Source of the DNA: Nymphaea colorata | Taxonomy: Eukaryota > Streptophyta > Magnoliopsida > Nymphaeales > Nymphaeaceae | Reading direction: 5' to 3' | Assembly: GCF_008831285.2 (NCBI RefSeq) | Contig: NC_045143.1 | Span: 9,245,503-9,309,502, forward strand | DNA length: 64,000 nucleotides | Part shown: positions 1 through 10,805 of the stretch, in pieces | How the letters are laid out: each line of letters begins with the position of its first letter | Position numbering within the stretch: position 1 is the first letter of the stretch | Translations under genes and position numbers: made by a program | Notes under the pieces: generated by a model | Told to the model about the DNA's origin: nothing | The model's database searches: none | The model's input: the letters and a program-made list of their open reading frames with translations, nothing else

Positions 1-978
1 CTTGCGATGATTGCTTGCTAGTCATAGCAGTAAAATTTCAGTTTTTTTTCTTCAAATGATTTTCCCTTTGGGTGAATTCAGTAGTTGTTGCTGCAAGAAG
101 GCACAAAACTGGCTCCCCATTGTGTAAATTGCTATTGAAAAATGAACCTGTCCGTACTTACCTTCTATGTAGGGTTTAGGTTTAGTGGGTAATTATGTTA
201 GCAAGCTGATGGCGGTGCAAACTAGTTGGGAGGGAACATGTCTGCTGCTTTGCTTCTAGGTTCGTTGTTCAGTTTCAACGTTATTATAACTGGAGCTTAA
301 TATGAATCCCGCAATCGTACTCTCATGACGTAGTTATTTAGATTAACAATATTTAGCGGTGGTTTTAGATTGATTATTGTTATTCCTTTACTAATCTAAA
401 TGTGAACTCTTTGACTATGGTTTGGAGTTTTCGATGCACCTCTGTTGAATTGAATTTCTTATGGGTCCGTGCTTCTCACTAAACCTAAACCTAAATTGGA
501 TACCTTATAACTCACACAAATGGTGCACCTTATGCTTTTGCCAAACCGAATGAAATCATGTGTGAGGCGTGGCAACCAGATGAAATGAGGACAAAGAATG
601 TCACAGACTAAAAGAAAAATTTTGCACTCTTAAGTTTTTGTCGGCGATCTTGCAGTGGATGTCGAAAACAAAAAGTAGCTGATTCTTTAATTACCTAGCA
701 CTTCTAATTTCATTCTTTGATGAAAACAAAGGTCTAGATTTTCCTGAAAGAAAGTTATATTTACAGAATATATGTTTTCTTTCCCTCCTTTCACTTCCTT
801 AGTTGCCACTTGCTACATGGTTGATGGCTTTTTAAATTTTAAAATGATCAACTTTGTAGTCTCTAAGAACTATCTTGGATCTCTTGATCATATATTGGCA
901 TGACTTAGCAGGATGTTTAGAAAATCAAAGGTTTTTTGGGGCAAAATATTGTTTAAGTCTAAGCTCTAAAGTAAGAAG

Positions 979-1316
979 CTATGTCACACGGACATGGCAA
1001 AATAGCCCACGTATCCGTGTCGACACGTGGACACTGGGATACGGGTGCGGACACGGCAAAAAATAAAAGTCATTAATTTAATGTCTTTTTTTTTTTCATT
1101 TTATCAATTTTTTATGATGCATCCAATTATTTCCATGAACAATCCTTTCAGATATTCAGTACTTTTGTGATAAAACACATTTTCTAACAACATTGTAAGA
1201 GTGAACTATTAATTTAATGTTTTTTTTAATCTTATCATTTTTTATAATATTTAATGTAGCCGTGTCCGCTATCCGCACCCGTATCCCCGTATCGCATCCG
1301 CACCCGTGTGACATAG
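979..1316. mobile_element. hAT-like MITE, 338 bp, with 8-bp target duplication
   Basis: Both ends read CTATGTCACAC as an inverted repeat (979-989 and 1306-1316). The element is bracketed by a perfect 8-bp direct repeat, GTAAGAAG, at 971-978 and 1317-1324. An 8-bp duplication is the signature of hAT-superfamily transposition. The subterminal regions are GC-rich variants of GGATACGGGTGCGG in opposite orientations, and the core is T-rich. No coding capacity, so it is non-autonomous. The intact duplication suggests a fairly recent insertion into the S15 intron. Confidence 0.85.
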
Positions 1317-2027
1317 GTAAGAAGTCAAATATTGAGATTCTTAGAAAGTGGATGTGAAAATTTTGTAAGGTTACCGGAGAATGTTTATTCATAGTATGCA
1401 TATCTTTCAATGGTAGTTTCACTGAAGAAATAAACTCTGCAAGGCTCATAAGTATTTCTAGGTGTAGTTAGTATGAGTAGTTCTATAGGAACAGTTGTAC
1501 AAATGAAAAGGTTCCATTTTTTTTTTTTCATTTGAAGATGGTCAACTGAACCTACTCTATGGACTAACCTTTTAGGCATAATTTCTGAGATATCTATGAC
1601 AACCTAGGATGATCAGATGATTGTTCCTTGTTATTGTAGTTTAGCTGTATATCCACAATGGTTTTCATGGTTTAGTTGCTATGGAAGATAGTGCAACTTA
1701 TGTTTACTATGTTCAACCGTCAAATATTGTAGAAAATATTGTGCTTTGGCATTTTCAGTATTTTGGAAAACACAAACTGATAGGTTCACACCGTATGTGA
1801 TATCATCATTAGCAAAGTTTATTTATCAGATCTAATTTTTCAAACTTAGTAATACTTGTCAATTTTTGTGGAAGGTGTTTATTTTATCATAAGGAGTTGC
1901 TTAACGAGCTTACTGTTTGTCTGTTTCAGGAGAGAAAAATCTGTCTTGAAATAAGTCAATTTTGGAATGGAATTAGGTTGTTAAAATCTGTTTTTATCTA
2001 GGTTGTATTTTACCGACCAATGTGAAC

Positions 2028-3115
2028 CTAAGTCACACGAACACTACAAAATGACTGCCGCGACCGTGTTGACATGGGTGCGCTTTAGACTCGCACCCAG
2101 CAGGCCGGCACAAGTCAACAAGAGTCGGGTGTGGCTGACTGCACCCGATCATTTTCGTTTATTTTGGACAGGCACCTGACTTGCTTTGACTCGAGTCAGG
2201 TGTGGTCAAACTGCATGAAGCCTATTGTTGTTTTTTTTCGATATTTTTTATTTTAAAAATTTTTAACGTTAAAAGGAGAGTTTAAGGCACGATTGTATAC
2301 CCTCTTCCTCTCCTCCTTTGCACTCTTTCCTTTGCGTGGGTTTTGCTGGTTTCATTGGAGCATCTAGCGGAATGGAAGGTCATTTCCGGCAACTGAGGGG
2401 GTTGAACGACGGCCGGCGACAACATGCTATTGGTCTTCGAGTGGAACATAAGATTTCTCTGTCCTATTTCAGTAGTATTGTCATCTGCATCTTTCTCAAC
2501 CCTATTTTTGGCAAAACGACTGTTTTTCTATCTGTCTCTGGCTTGATTCTACCATCTGCACTTCCTCATTGCACTCTTGAGTTTGTATTTCATTTTTTTG
2601 TGTAACCGATTCAACTAATGACTCATAGCACAGGTGCTTCTATTTTTTTTATGCTTAAATCGGTAAATGTTCATATTTGACTCAGTTTGTTCACTTTCTC
2701 GGTTTTTTGTTTTAGTGCAATGACTGCTATTTCTTGTTTAGCATTTTTTTTCCATTTCTATGTTCTGTCCTGGTTTTGTTTGTTTAGTGTTTGTACTTTG
2801 TAAGCATGTTAATGCTTAATATGTTGCATTCATATACACAATATATTATAACTTATAAGTATGTAACATATAATATTCATATATAATTTATCCCAAAAGT
2901 GTGTAGTGTAGAGTGTATAGACTATAGTGTATACTCTTAATTTCTTAATTCTTATATGTATACATATATTATAATAATAAATTAATAATAATAATAAATA
3001 CTCTCGCCGCAGCGACACCTAAATTTTTGGGGATGTGCTGCTCCTGCACCCACACCCACACCTAAACTTTTGGGGATGTGCCGCTTCGGCAGCACCCCAC
3101 ACCTATGGAACATAG
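2028..3115. mobile_element. Probable second hAT-like element in the same intron
   Basis: The stretch is flanked by the direct repeat ATGTGAAC at 2020-2027 and 3116-3123. Its ends, CTAAGTCACACG and (reverse complement) CTATGTTCCATAGG, resemble the CTATGTCACAC end of the 979-1316 element. The right subterminal part carries two versions of CACCTAAAYTTTTGGGGATG. The interior (about 2290-2605) has a short open frame that matches nothing I recognise. The inverted ends are short and imperfect, so the boundaries are less certain than for the first element. Confidence 0.5.
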
Positions 3116-3660
3116 ATGTGAACCTACATGATCTGCAAGAATAATCATTTTTTTAGAAAATCTTTTATCTGAAGTATGTTCATTGATCAAATCAACATGC
3201 AACCGATGCTTTTGATTCTTTGGTGACCTTTTGACTACAACTTATATCTAATGGATGAATCATCCAAGAAACAAATTTGTCTAATTTTTTCTTATTCAAG
3301 AACCTATGCTGTTAGAGCTTGGAGTATGAAAAAGGAACAGCTTTTCTAAGTATTGCATCAATGGTCGATTTCTTCATATTGTTCAATGTCTGGGAACCTA
3401 TCCATCAAAATATATGTTGCTAAACCCAGAAACTACGGAAGAAAATAGGTAGACATCATGACATTGAATTTCCCAAGGGAATGTGTTGTTTTTTTTTTTG
3501 TGCAAGATGACTTGGAACTTAGCAAGTATTTTTGCTGTGAAATAGTTGACGTACTTTTCTGATACCATGAAATTTGTATTAGAAATGCCTGTGATGCTAA
3601 TGCAGGCCTCATATATAGATTCATTTGTTCTAATTTTATTGTATTTACCTTGTAAATCAG

Positions 3661-3909
3661 AAACGTGAAGCCCCACCTGGTGAAAAGCCAGAGCCAGTCA
3701 GGACACACTTGCGCAACATGATCATTGTACCTGAAATGATTGGAAGTATTATTGGTGTTTATAATGGAAAGACCTTCAACCAGGTTGAAATCAAGCCAGA
3801 GATGATCGGCCATTATCTGGCAGAGTTCTCCATCAGCTACAAGCCTGTTAAGCACGGGAGACCAGGTATCGGTGCCACCCACTCGTCTAGGTTTATTCCT
3901 CTCAAGTGA
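3661..3909 (+). CDS. RPS15: 40S ribosomal protein S15 (uS19), last exon
   Basis: S15/uS19 is a component of the small cytosolic ribosomal subunit, located in the head near the decoding region. The exon starts in frame straight after the AG acceptor and encodes the C-terminal 82 residues, beginning [20 protein letters not shown] and ending in [10 protein letters not shown] before TGA at 3907-3909. It contains the conserved [27 protein letters not shown] and [13 protein letters not shown] segments of eukaryotic S15. No frameshift or stop is present, so the exon looks functional. The N-terminal part is encoded upstream of the window. Codon use is ordinary for a plant housekeeping gene. Assignment to the cytosolic rather than an organellar S19 rests on the eukaryote-type C-terminus. 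Confidence 0.95.
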   Translation, partial: KREAPPGEKPEPVRTHLRNMIIVPEMIGSIIGVYNGKTFNQVEIKPEMIGHYLAEFSISYKPVKHGRPGIGATHSSRFIPLK

Positions 3910-5530
3910 TGCGCTTCTTCAGATTTTCTTTTGGGGGAACTTTTGGGAGTGCCTTGTAGTACTTCTTTGCCTTTATGCTTTACAAATTTTGACTGTACTA
4001 GCTGCTACTGCCCATGTGACTAGTGAGGCAAATTTTTCTACTTCAGTTAAGCCGATAGTTGATTGATTAGCGCATTCTTATCCGTGTCAGAGTTTTACTC
4101 ATAAAATGGAGTTTGGCTTCTGCAATGAATGAGGTTGTGGTTGTGATCTAAGTTCCTGCCTTCCAAAAGTTGCATAATGAGATGGTCTAGCAAAAACAAC
4201 CTTCTCCCGCTCTCCAACGTAGCGCATGTTTTCTGTCTGCTTCGATCTGGAAGTCCCAATTTGATATAGCAGAGAATGAGAATGGCCTAATCAATCTTGA
4301 GTGGTCTTTCATCTTGCAGCTCAACCGGATCCTATTCAGTAGGTCTTGACCCTTATTGATTATTGTAGAACCAGTTATTGCGTAGCTATTACCGCATCAT
4401 AAAACTGGACTACTATCGTATTTAGTGTGTAGGATGGCACATTTGTAGGACAAGATTGGAAACCTGTTCATTCTGTTGTCATTGTTGCCTAAACGTCTGC
4501 TCTGTTCCAGTCAAAATTTGAAGTTTTTTGTAGTTTTTTTCCCTCCTATTGGTAGTTTGGACAACAAGACGTCTTTCCTACGTGAAAGAAAAAATTTTAA
4601 GTGCAGTTGCACGAAATGTGGCACAAATCTACGGATTGCTTCGGAGTCGACTTGTTTCTAGTCTTCGGTCTTGGACTCCCAAATGTTGAAATATAATATG
4701 CTTTGCTTCTTCTTGTCATCCTGTTCTAGTCACAATTCGTGGCTTCTGAAGTTTCTCTACCATATCCAACTTAACCTCGGAGTACAAATTCAAGAGATGC
4801 TTTCCGGGCATTGCAGTGTTGTATCCATGATTCCGTTTCTTAAAATCGCAAAAAAGAAGGCTCACAAGCACCATGGAATTCCATTTTGATTTTAGAGTGG
4901 TTTTGTTATTTCGGTTCAATGTTTTTGTGAGGTGTGTTTTCAATTATTTACCACTCCTTTCGCTCCATTGGTCCAAACAATGGAGAGCATAGCATGTAAA
5001 CAAGTTCTGTGACACCAGCTTAATCGAACCCAGAATATTTGGACTCTCAAATTATTTTTTTCATTAATTTATTGTTAGTGCTACGTTGGATTGAATGAGT
5101 AGGTTGCCATCATTGACGACCGCATGAAAGGGAAGGCTCGGCAGTGCCTCTGTCGCCTTCTCTTACAGGTTAGAAATGGTTGATTGCTGATATTGTGTAA
5201 ACGTTAATCGATGATGTCCTCACCCTTTGCATCTTGCATCTTTAATAAAAAGGATTCCTTCCGTCCTCATTCCTTCTTGGATCCATACAATCTGCATTGC
5301 GTGTATGCACATTAAAAACCAGATGCAAAATAAACATATTTTGTAGGCATCTGATCACACTATCCCCGATGTGTCTCGGTCAGTATCCGGAAAGGCCCTT
5401 TGGAAATGACCATTTTCTTGGCATGACATGTTCTTTCCATAACACTATCAGGGGCACTGCTATCAGTGACTATCCCTCATTTGATCAGTGATAACAATTA
5501 GTCAATCTAAGGAAAGGCTGAAACTTCATG
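3910..5530 (+). other. RPS15 3' flank; no further gene seen
   Basis: The first few hundred bases are T-rich, as expected of a plant 3' untranslated region, but I cannot place a single poly(A) site. Short open frames in the rest match nothing I know, and no transposon ends were seen. Confidence 0.4.
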
Positions 5531-5539
5531 GCATTGGAG

Positions 5540-6310
5540 TGCAGATTTCATTACACAGTAAAAGATATACTTTTGCGGTCCATATGCAATTTTCCATTGC
5601 CAATGATATGGCCAAGAATTCCACCTATAGTCAACCAAATAAGCACTTTTTCTAGTTCAACTGTGTGCAGATGTTGAACGTGCCTTCCAATAATCAAGCT
5701 GTACACCACTGTGCCGTCCATGTACTCTGGGACAAACCTATTGAGTTACAGATAGAATTTCTAATTCATCATGGAAGGTAGTTGATCCATCCTTTGAAGT
5801 CGAACAACATTTAAGAATTCATATGCCCTGTAACAGGTGGGATATGTTGTCTTTGCTTCAATCTTTTGTTGTGGTATGGACTTGACTGTTGCCCAATCAC
5901 AAGTTCAGCTTCAGAAACACATAAATTCCACCTGTTGGTCGAACAAAATATGCAATCAATGATTCAACAGTGAAGGCTACTTCCTCTTTACTGTGATTTT
6001 GTTTAGTTGTACCCGATGGTCAACACATAGTGGTAGCAAACCATCATGTTCCTTTCCTTTGAGCACCATACAATGTCTTAAAGGGTCTAATTTTTGCTTC
6101 TTGAAAGCAGCTCGTCGAGTTGTCTCTATGTGGCAGCCAACTCAGAAGCTTTGCAGGGATCACATCTGTGAATTCCTTCATGATAGATGCAAGCACCTCC
6201 AACACTGAACCAGGGTAGCATCAGGCACTTCTTTGATTGCAACCAAGCACGTCTCTTTCTATTGTTTCAGGCCTTTCTTTAACTGCACCATAGAGATGCT
6301 ATGCTTAGCA
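5540..6310 (-). pseudogene. Degenerate Ty3/gypsy pol (reverse transcriptase) remnant
   Basis: Read on the minus strand with frameshifts, ordered gypsy pol landmarks appear: a MQLKKGL-like stretch near 6290; a VLEEFKDVMP-like stretch (here VLASIMKEFTDVIP) near 6156-6198; an IRPSKAPYGA-like stretch (IRPFKTLYGA) near 6075; a DGSLRLCVDYRALNKVTV-like stretch near 6010; and the catalytic-region equivalent FVPEYMDGTVVYS at about 5736-5700, where an aspartate of the usual YLDD is replaced by glycine. It is followed by HVQHL and LGHIIGNGKLHMD near 5600. Multiple stops and indels make it non-functional. It is convergent with RPS15. LTRs were not located. Confidence 0.75.
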
Positions 6311-6319
6311 TTGGCAACT

Positions 6320-7240
6320 TATCTGCTTCCTACATTTAGACACTTTGAGGCATAAGGTTGTTCACTGCACTGCCGGCATTTTAAGTTCACCGGTGACTGA
6401 TTGGAGATGAGAAGGGCAACCTCCGTTTCACATATATTCTTAAAAGCAATTTGAGGGAGGCATCTTTATTGTCATCACCAGAAGGTGAGAAAGCAATGGG
6501 AGCAAGGGAGACTACAGATAACTTGAAAGCAAGACATCATTATTTAACAGTAAGAAAGAGGTGACCTTGCATGTCCTTGTCCATGTTGAATCGACTACAC
6601 ACAAGGGGAAGAGGGGCCTATAAGGGCGAGTCAAAGAAATGCACATATAATTCGGGTGAGCAGAAAGTATCACTGCAACGTTGAAAGCCAAAGCCTCCAC
6701 TCAACCCCTCACCCCCATAGAGTATAGGGCCTGCTAGGTGCTATCCCCCTAACTTTTCAATAGCTCTATATAAGCACATACACTTCCAAATTAGGGTCAC
6801 TTCTCAACTAAACATTGTACACATTAGTTCCTTCCTCAATAACCAAAATTTCTGGTCGTGTCACCTTTTTGGAGATCTTGATTAGGCAATGAGTTCATGC
6901 ATCAAGCCCAAGTGCTTTGTCCACCAAAGCCAGGTCACTGGGTTCAAGGTTTGGAATGAGGTCAAGGACCTAAATTTAATACATGAGGAACGCCTCTTGG
7001 CATAAATTGGTAGTGGCATGTCTAGTATGAAAAGTTGTTTGTGAAGACATCTTGAAGAGGTCGAAACCCCTCTCATTTTTTCCATTCTCTCGAAGTATAT
7101 GACTACCTTAAGACCTAAGTAGAGAGCAGTACACCAATCAACTAAAGTGTTGTTATGCATCTAACATTTGCAATTCAGAGGAATAATGTCCATGGGAATT
7201 GAGTTGATGACTAGGGTTTTATCATCATCAGTCTGACCAC
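6320..7240. other. Unassigned stretch beside the gypsy remnant
   Basis: This DNA lies where the gag/protease part of the antisense gypsy element would be expected, but I see no motif that proves it. A minus-strand frame at 6882-7160 matches nothing I recognise. Confidence 0.25.
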
Positions 7241-7299
7241 CTACTCTACACTATGCCAATCAGAGCAACTTGTTTGTAGAACAAAAAAACAACAAATGT

Positions 7300-7461
7300 T
7301 TTGATCCTGTGGCATGATAATAAAAAAAATTAACGTTTTTCATTGAAACAACTTGAATCAAAACATCTTTTGTATCAAAATAGTCTTTATAAATATTGTA
7401 AAATGTTTATATTGTATTTAAAATAGTTTTTGAACAAAAAAACAAAGGGTCTGGTACCTAA
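7300..7461. repeat. MS family (microsatellite-flanked TIR repeat), copy A, left fragment
   Basis: It ends in the family's terminal sequence AAAGGGTCTGG and carries the internal ATCAAAACATCTTTTGTATCAAA stretch shared with 10600-10700. The copy continues after the inserted element at 9950. See the findings for the family description. Confidence 0.6.
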
Positions 7462-7797
7462 GGGCCCGTTTGATGGGCGGGTGAAAGTGGGCGGGGGAGG
7501 AAGAATTTGTACAGGCGGGTGAAATTTCACCCGCCCGATTGAGAACCCATCAAACGGGGTGGAATTCCACCCGTTTAACCGAAAAGGGAGCGGGTGGAAT
7601 TCCACCCACTCGAAATATACCCATCGGTACATAATCTTCCGCAGCGCTCGACCTCCCTCCGCAACGCTCGACCTCCCTCCGCAGCTCCTCCTCTCTCGTG
7701 CCTTCTCACTGTCGCACTCGAATCAGAGCAGAACCAGGTATCACCGTCGACCGTCGCAACACCCTCAAGCGGCCGGTGTCCGACATTTTTCAGCCGG

Positions 7798-7828
<31 letters not shown>

Positions 7829-9946
7829 CCCCTTCGCTAGCTGCCCACATTTCCCCCCTTTCTTGGCCGCCATCGCAACATCCTGGAACATTCAGCGACC
7901 TATATTTGTCTGTGCTGGGTAGCACCCTCAAACGCCCCCATTTTTTCCCCCTTTGAACGCCCGGCAACGGACATTTTTTCTCATTTTTCTTTCTGCCTCA
8001 CAGTCGCAACTTTTTAGACTGAAACCATACGTGGCTGAAGTTATCTCTGTGCCTCATCGTCCGCGCCTACTCACCCTATTTTGTATGGGGTTGTTATGGT
8101 TTAGAGTTAAGTGTGGATAAAACAATGAACAAAAAACTACACAACCTGATTTTGTATACAGTCTTTGTGTTGGAAGGGAGAAAACCAGTCTAGAGTTCCT
8201 GATTCTCTGTACAGACTTTTTGTCATTATAAAGGAACCTGTTAGTGGTCAATGAAAGACTAGTTAATGATGGCAAATGAACAACCATGAGAACACGCAAT
8301 CGATTTGGGAACATTTGTTTTCAGTAAATTTAAAGATGAATCTGTGCACTCTTGTTTTTGTGATTCATCTACAGTGGATTCTCGTTCCGATCATTTCCTC
8401 CTGAACTTCTATTAAAAATAATTTGATATTGCGTTCTGGGGACCAATTGTTTGTGCCTATTCGTGAAAATGATTCACGTTCATGTGCCTTGCAGTTTTGA
8501 TGAGAAATTATTTGGCTGTTTAATTAATCATAGCTATGGTATGATTTAATTCCTAGGACTATTAGGGCCTTAAATGCAGTTTTTTACTGTTTAGGTTGAT
8601 AGTAGATCGATGGCATCTTTGTAGTTCTTATAGACAAGAATTTGTGGTTTTGTCCTAGTGTTTGAGGAAGAAAAGCACAAAAGGTATAAAGCTGATGGTG
8701 CATCTTAAGTGTGTGGTTGATACGTCTGAAAGTTAAACTGCATCATTCTGTCGAGTACAACAGCGCAGAGGACCAGCATGCTGTTGCATAATCTGCGTTA
8801 TTTGATATATTCCTCCATCCATGGGATTGCAAGCGCCTGTTATCTATTGAAATGAATAGGTCCAAGCTATATCTTGCTAAAGTAAAATCTCACAAAAGTA
8901 TAGATTCTTTGATGGATGTTGGGAAATTCTTGTGCCCAAAAATTATTTATACGTACAGAAATAAAAAGCAGTTAACTGCTAAGAACATAAAATAGTTTAT
9001 GAAGATAATATAGATTTTACAAGAGAAGAAAAGGAAGAAGAAGAAGAAGAATATAAATTAACCAAAGTTTGAAGATGTCATCGCAAAGCAAGATATAGAA
9101 GAGACGAAGTTTGAAGAACGGAAGTGCAGCCACAAATGTTGGATTACTTGTTTTGTGATTACATGTTTTCTCTGTTGGATATGTACTCATTAAACTTTTT
9201 TTTTTCTTCTTAGTAGAAAGTATACCCTTTTGTGGATTCGTACTCATGTAACTTTTGTGGACAATTTTTGTTTAATGCTTTTGGGAACAAATATATAACT
9301 TTTGCAGTTGTAGATGCTCTCAAGAAGGTGCTTTCTGTTGTAATGTGTTGCTGGATATTTCTTTTTGCTTTTTGTTACATATATCGTGTGAATGGCCGTC
9401 TCTTAATGAACTGGTTATATGGTGATTTGTTTTGGGATGATTCATGAAGAAATATATGGGTTCTGCAGTCCATTTTTTGTTTATTGGTTTTGGCTTGGTG
9501 GTGGTTCCATAAGGTGATGATCTTTCTCGTTTGGTGGTGTGCTTGGGTAATCTGTACATATAAGAATCGGTGATGAGGTGATGATCTTTCTCGTTAGATG
9601 TTTTGGCTTCTTGACACAAGCTTTTGTGGCATTTATTTGAGTGGTGATCTTTTGTTGTTTTGGAAGATCACATTCCTACTCCTTCCAACGTCAGATTGGG
9701 GAGGAGAAACAAAAAACAACATTTTCTAGGTTAAATTTTTCTTGTGCATCAAACATGGTTAAATTTACCACGTTAAATTCTTCATGTTCATCAAACAGGG
9801 TTAAATTTATCACGTTAAATTTCACCTGACAATCAAACAGGGCCTCGTTTTGGAAGAGGGTGAAATTTCATCCACTAAATTTTTCTAGAAGAATTTACCT
9901 TGGTAAACTTACCGCGTTAAATTTCACCCGCCCATCAAACGGGCCC
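7462..9946. mobile_element. PIF/Harbinger-like element, 2485 bp, non-autonomous
   Basis: The ends are perfect 25-bp inverted repeats starting GGGCCCGTTTGATGGGCGGG (7462-7486 and 9922-9946). A TAA trinucleotide flanks both sides (7459-7461, 9947-9949), the target duplication typical of PIF/Harbinger elements. The subterminal regions contain repeated GTTAAATTT/AAATTTCACC and ATCAAAC motifs, especially 9740-9940. The interior has a (TA)n tract at 7798-7826, CT-rich stretches and short frames, none resembling a Harbinger transposase or Myb-like protein. It is inserted in an older repeat (copy A of the MS family), whose interrupted halves read through once the element is removed. Confidence 0.8.
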
Positions 9947-9949
9947 TAA

Positions 9950-9995
9950 GTATTTGGTTTTTACCAACTTCTCTCTCTCTCTCTCCCTCTCTTTC

Positions 9996-10026
<31 letters not shown>

Positions 10027-10030
10027 CTAA
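9950..10030. repeat. MS family copy A, right fragment, plus (CT)n(TA)n(TG)n tract
   Basis: GTATTTGGTTTTTACCAACT continues the terminal sequence broken at 7461. It is followed by (CT)n from about 9970, then (TA)n and (TG)n to 10026. Confidence 0.6.
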
Positions 10031-10425
10031 AACTAGACTACTTAGGTAAGAGACAAAAGCTAGATTTATTGAAATTAATCATTAAAATATTTTTTTGAAA
10101 ACTAATCTTATAGATATGATCTTAAGAGTGATCTAATGAGAAATATATATTAAGTTCTTTGTTTTATTACTTGGATAATGTGTTTTTGATAGTTAAAAAA
10201 ATGACCAAGTCTTATAACATCAAAATTTTGGCAGTATAAAAATCAACCTTTTTTTCTTTTACAAAAATGACTGAAACTGAAGTGTGGTTTATATTAAATT
10301 AGAGTTTATAGACACATTAGAAAGTTCACATTTTATTGTAAATATTTTCTAACATGAATTTAAAAGGTCTAATTTTTATCCCTTATCTGAGTGACATACC
10401 AATCACTTTAGTTTTGATATTTAAA
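10030..10425. repeat. MS family, copy B1
   Basis: The left end carries ACTAGAC-TACTTAGGTAAGAGACAAAAG-type sequence and the right end AAAAGGTCTAATTTTTATCC followed by ACCAATCAC. Both match the ends of the better-preserved copy at 40346-40730. AT-rich with no coding potential. Confidence 0.55.
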
Positions 10426-10434
10426 ATGTTTTAT

Positions 10435-10805
10435 GAGCATACACTTATTTCATACATAAAAACTAGACCCTTTAATTTTAATATTTAAAATATTTAAATA
10501 AATTTTGATGATCATCTGTTAGACTTCAATAGTGTTTTTATAATAAGAAAAACTGAATGACTCACATAGCATCAACGTTTTGATAACAAAAAAAATCTAT
10601 ATCATTCATAAAAACAACTTGAATCAAAGCATTTTATATCAAAGTAGTTTTTATAAATATATTTAAATGCTTATATTTTATGTAAAATAATTTTTTAACA
10701 AAAAATTAAAGGGTCTGATTTCTATTCTTGACATAAGTGTTTGGTTTCTACCAATTATTCTCTCTCTATCTCTCTCTCACCAAATATATATATATATATA
10801 TACAC
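10435..10805. repeat. MS family, copy B2, with (CT)n(TA)n tail
   Basis: The left end shows ACTAGACCCTTTAAT (from about 10463), the right end AAAGGGTCTGATTTCTATTC and GTTTGGTTTCTACCAATT. It abuts (CT)n at 10752-10775 and (TA)n at 10787-10802. It is tandem with copy B1. Confidence 0.6.

Larger units (their letters stand above)
1..3660 (+). other. RPS15: Intron of the RPS15 gene (5' end outside window)
   Basis: This stretch ends in a pyrimidine-rich tract and an AG acceptor at 3659-3660, directly before the S15 exon. I searched it by eye for codons of the conserved N-terminal half of S15 (the segment ending in the KLRKA-type basic stretch) and found none, so the upstream exon lies outside the window and the intron is at least 3.66 kb. 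That is long for a plant ribosomal protein gene; two transposon insertions account for about 1.4 kb. The rest is AT-rich and unremarkable. Telomere-like TTTAGGG/CCTAAA stretches occur at 171-185 and 482-496. The intron assignment is inferred from the acceptor and the exon. Confidence 0.7.

Noticed and set aside
2318-2605. 95-codon frame inside the second hAT-like element
   Set aside because: No transposase motif and a composition like its surroundings.
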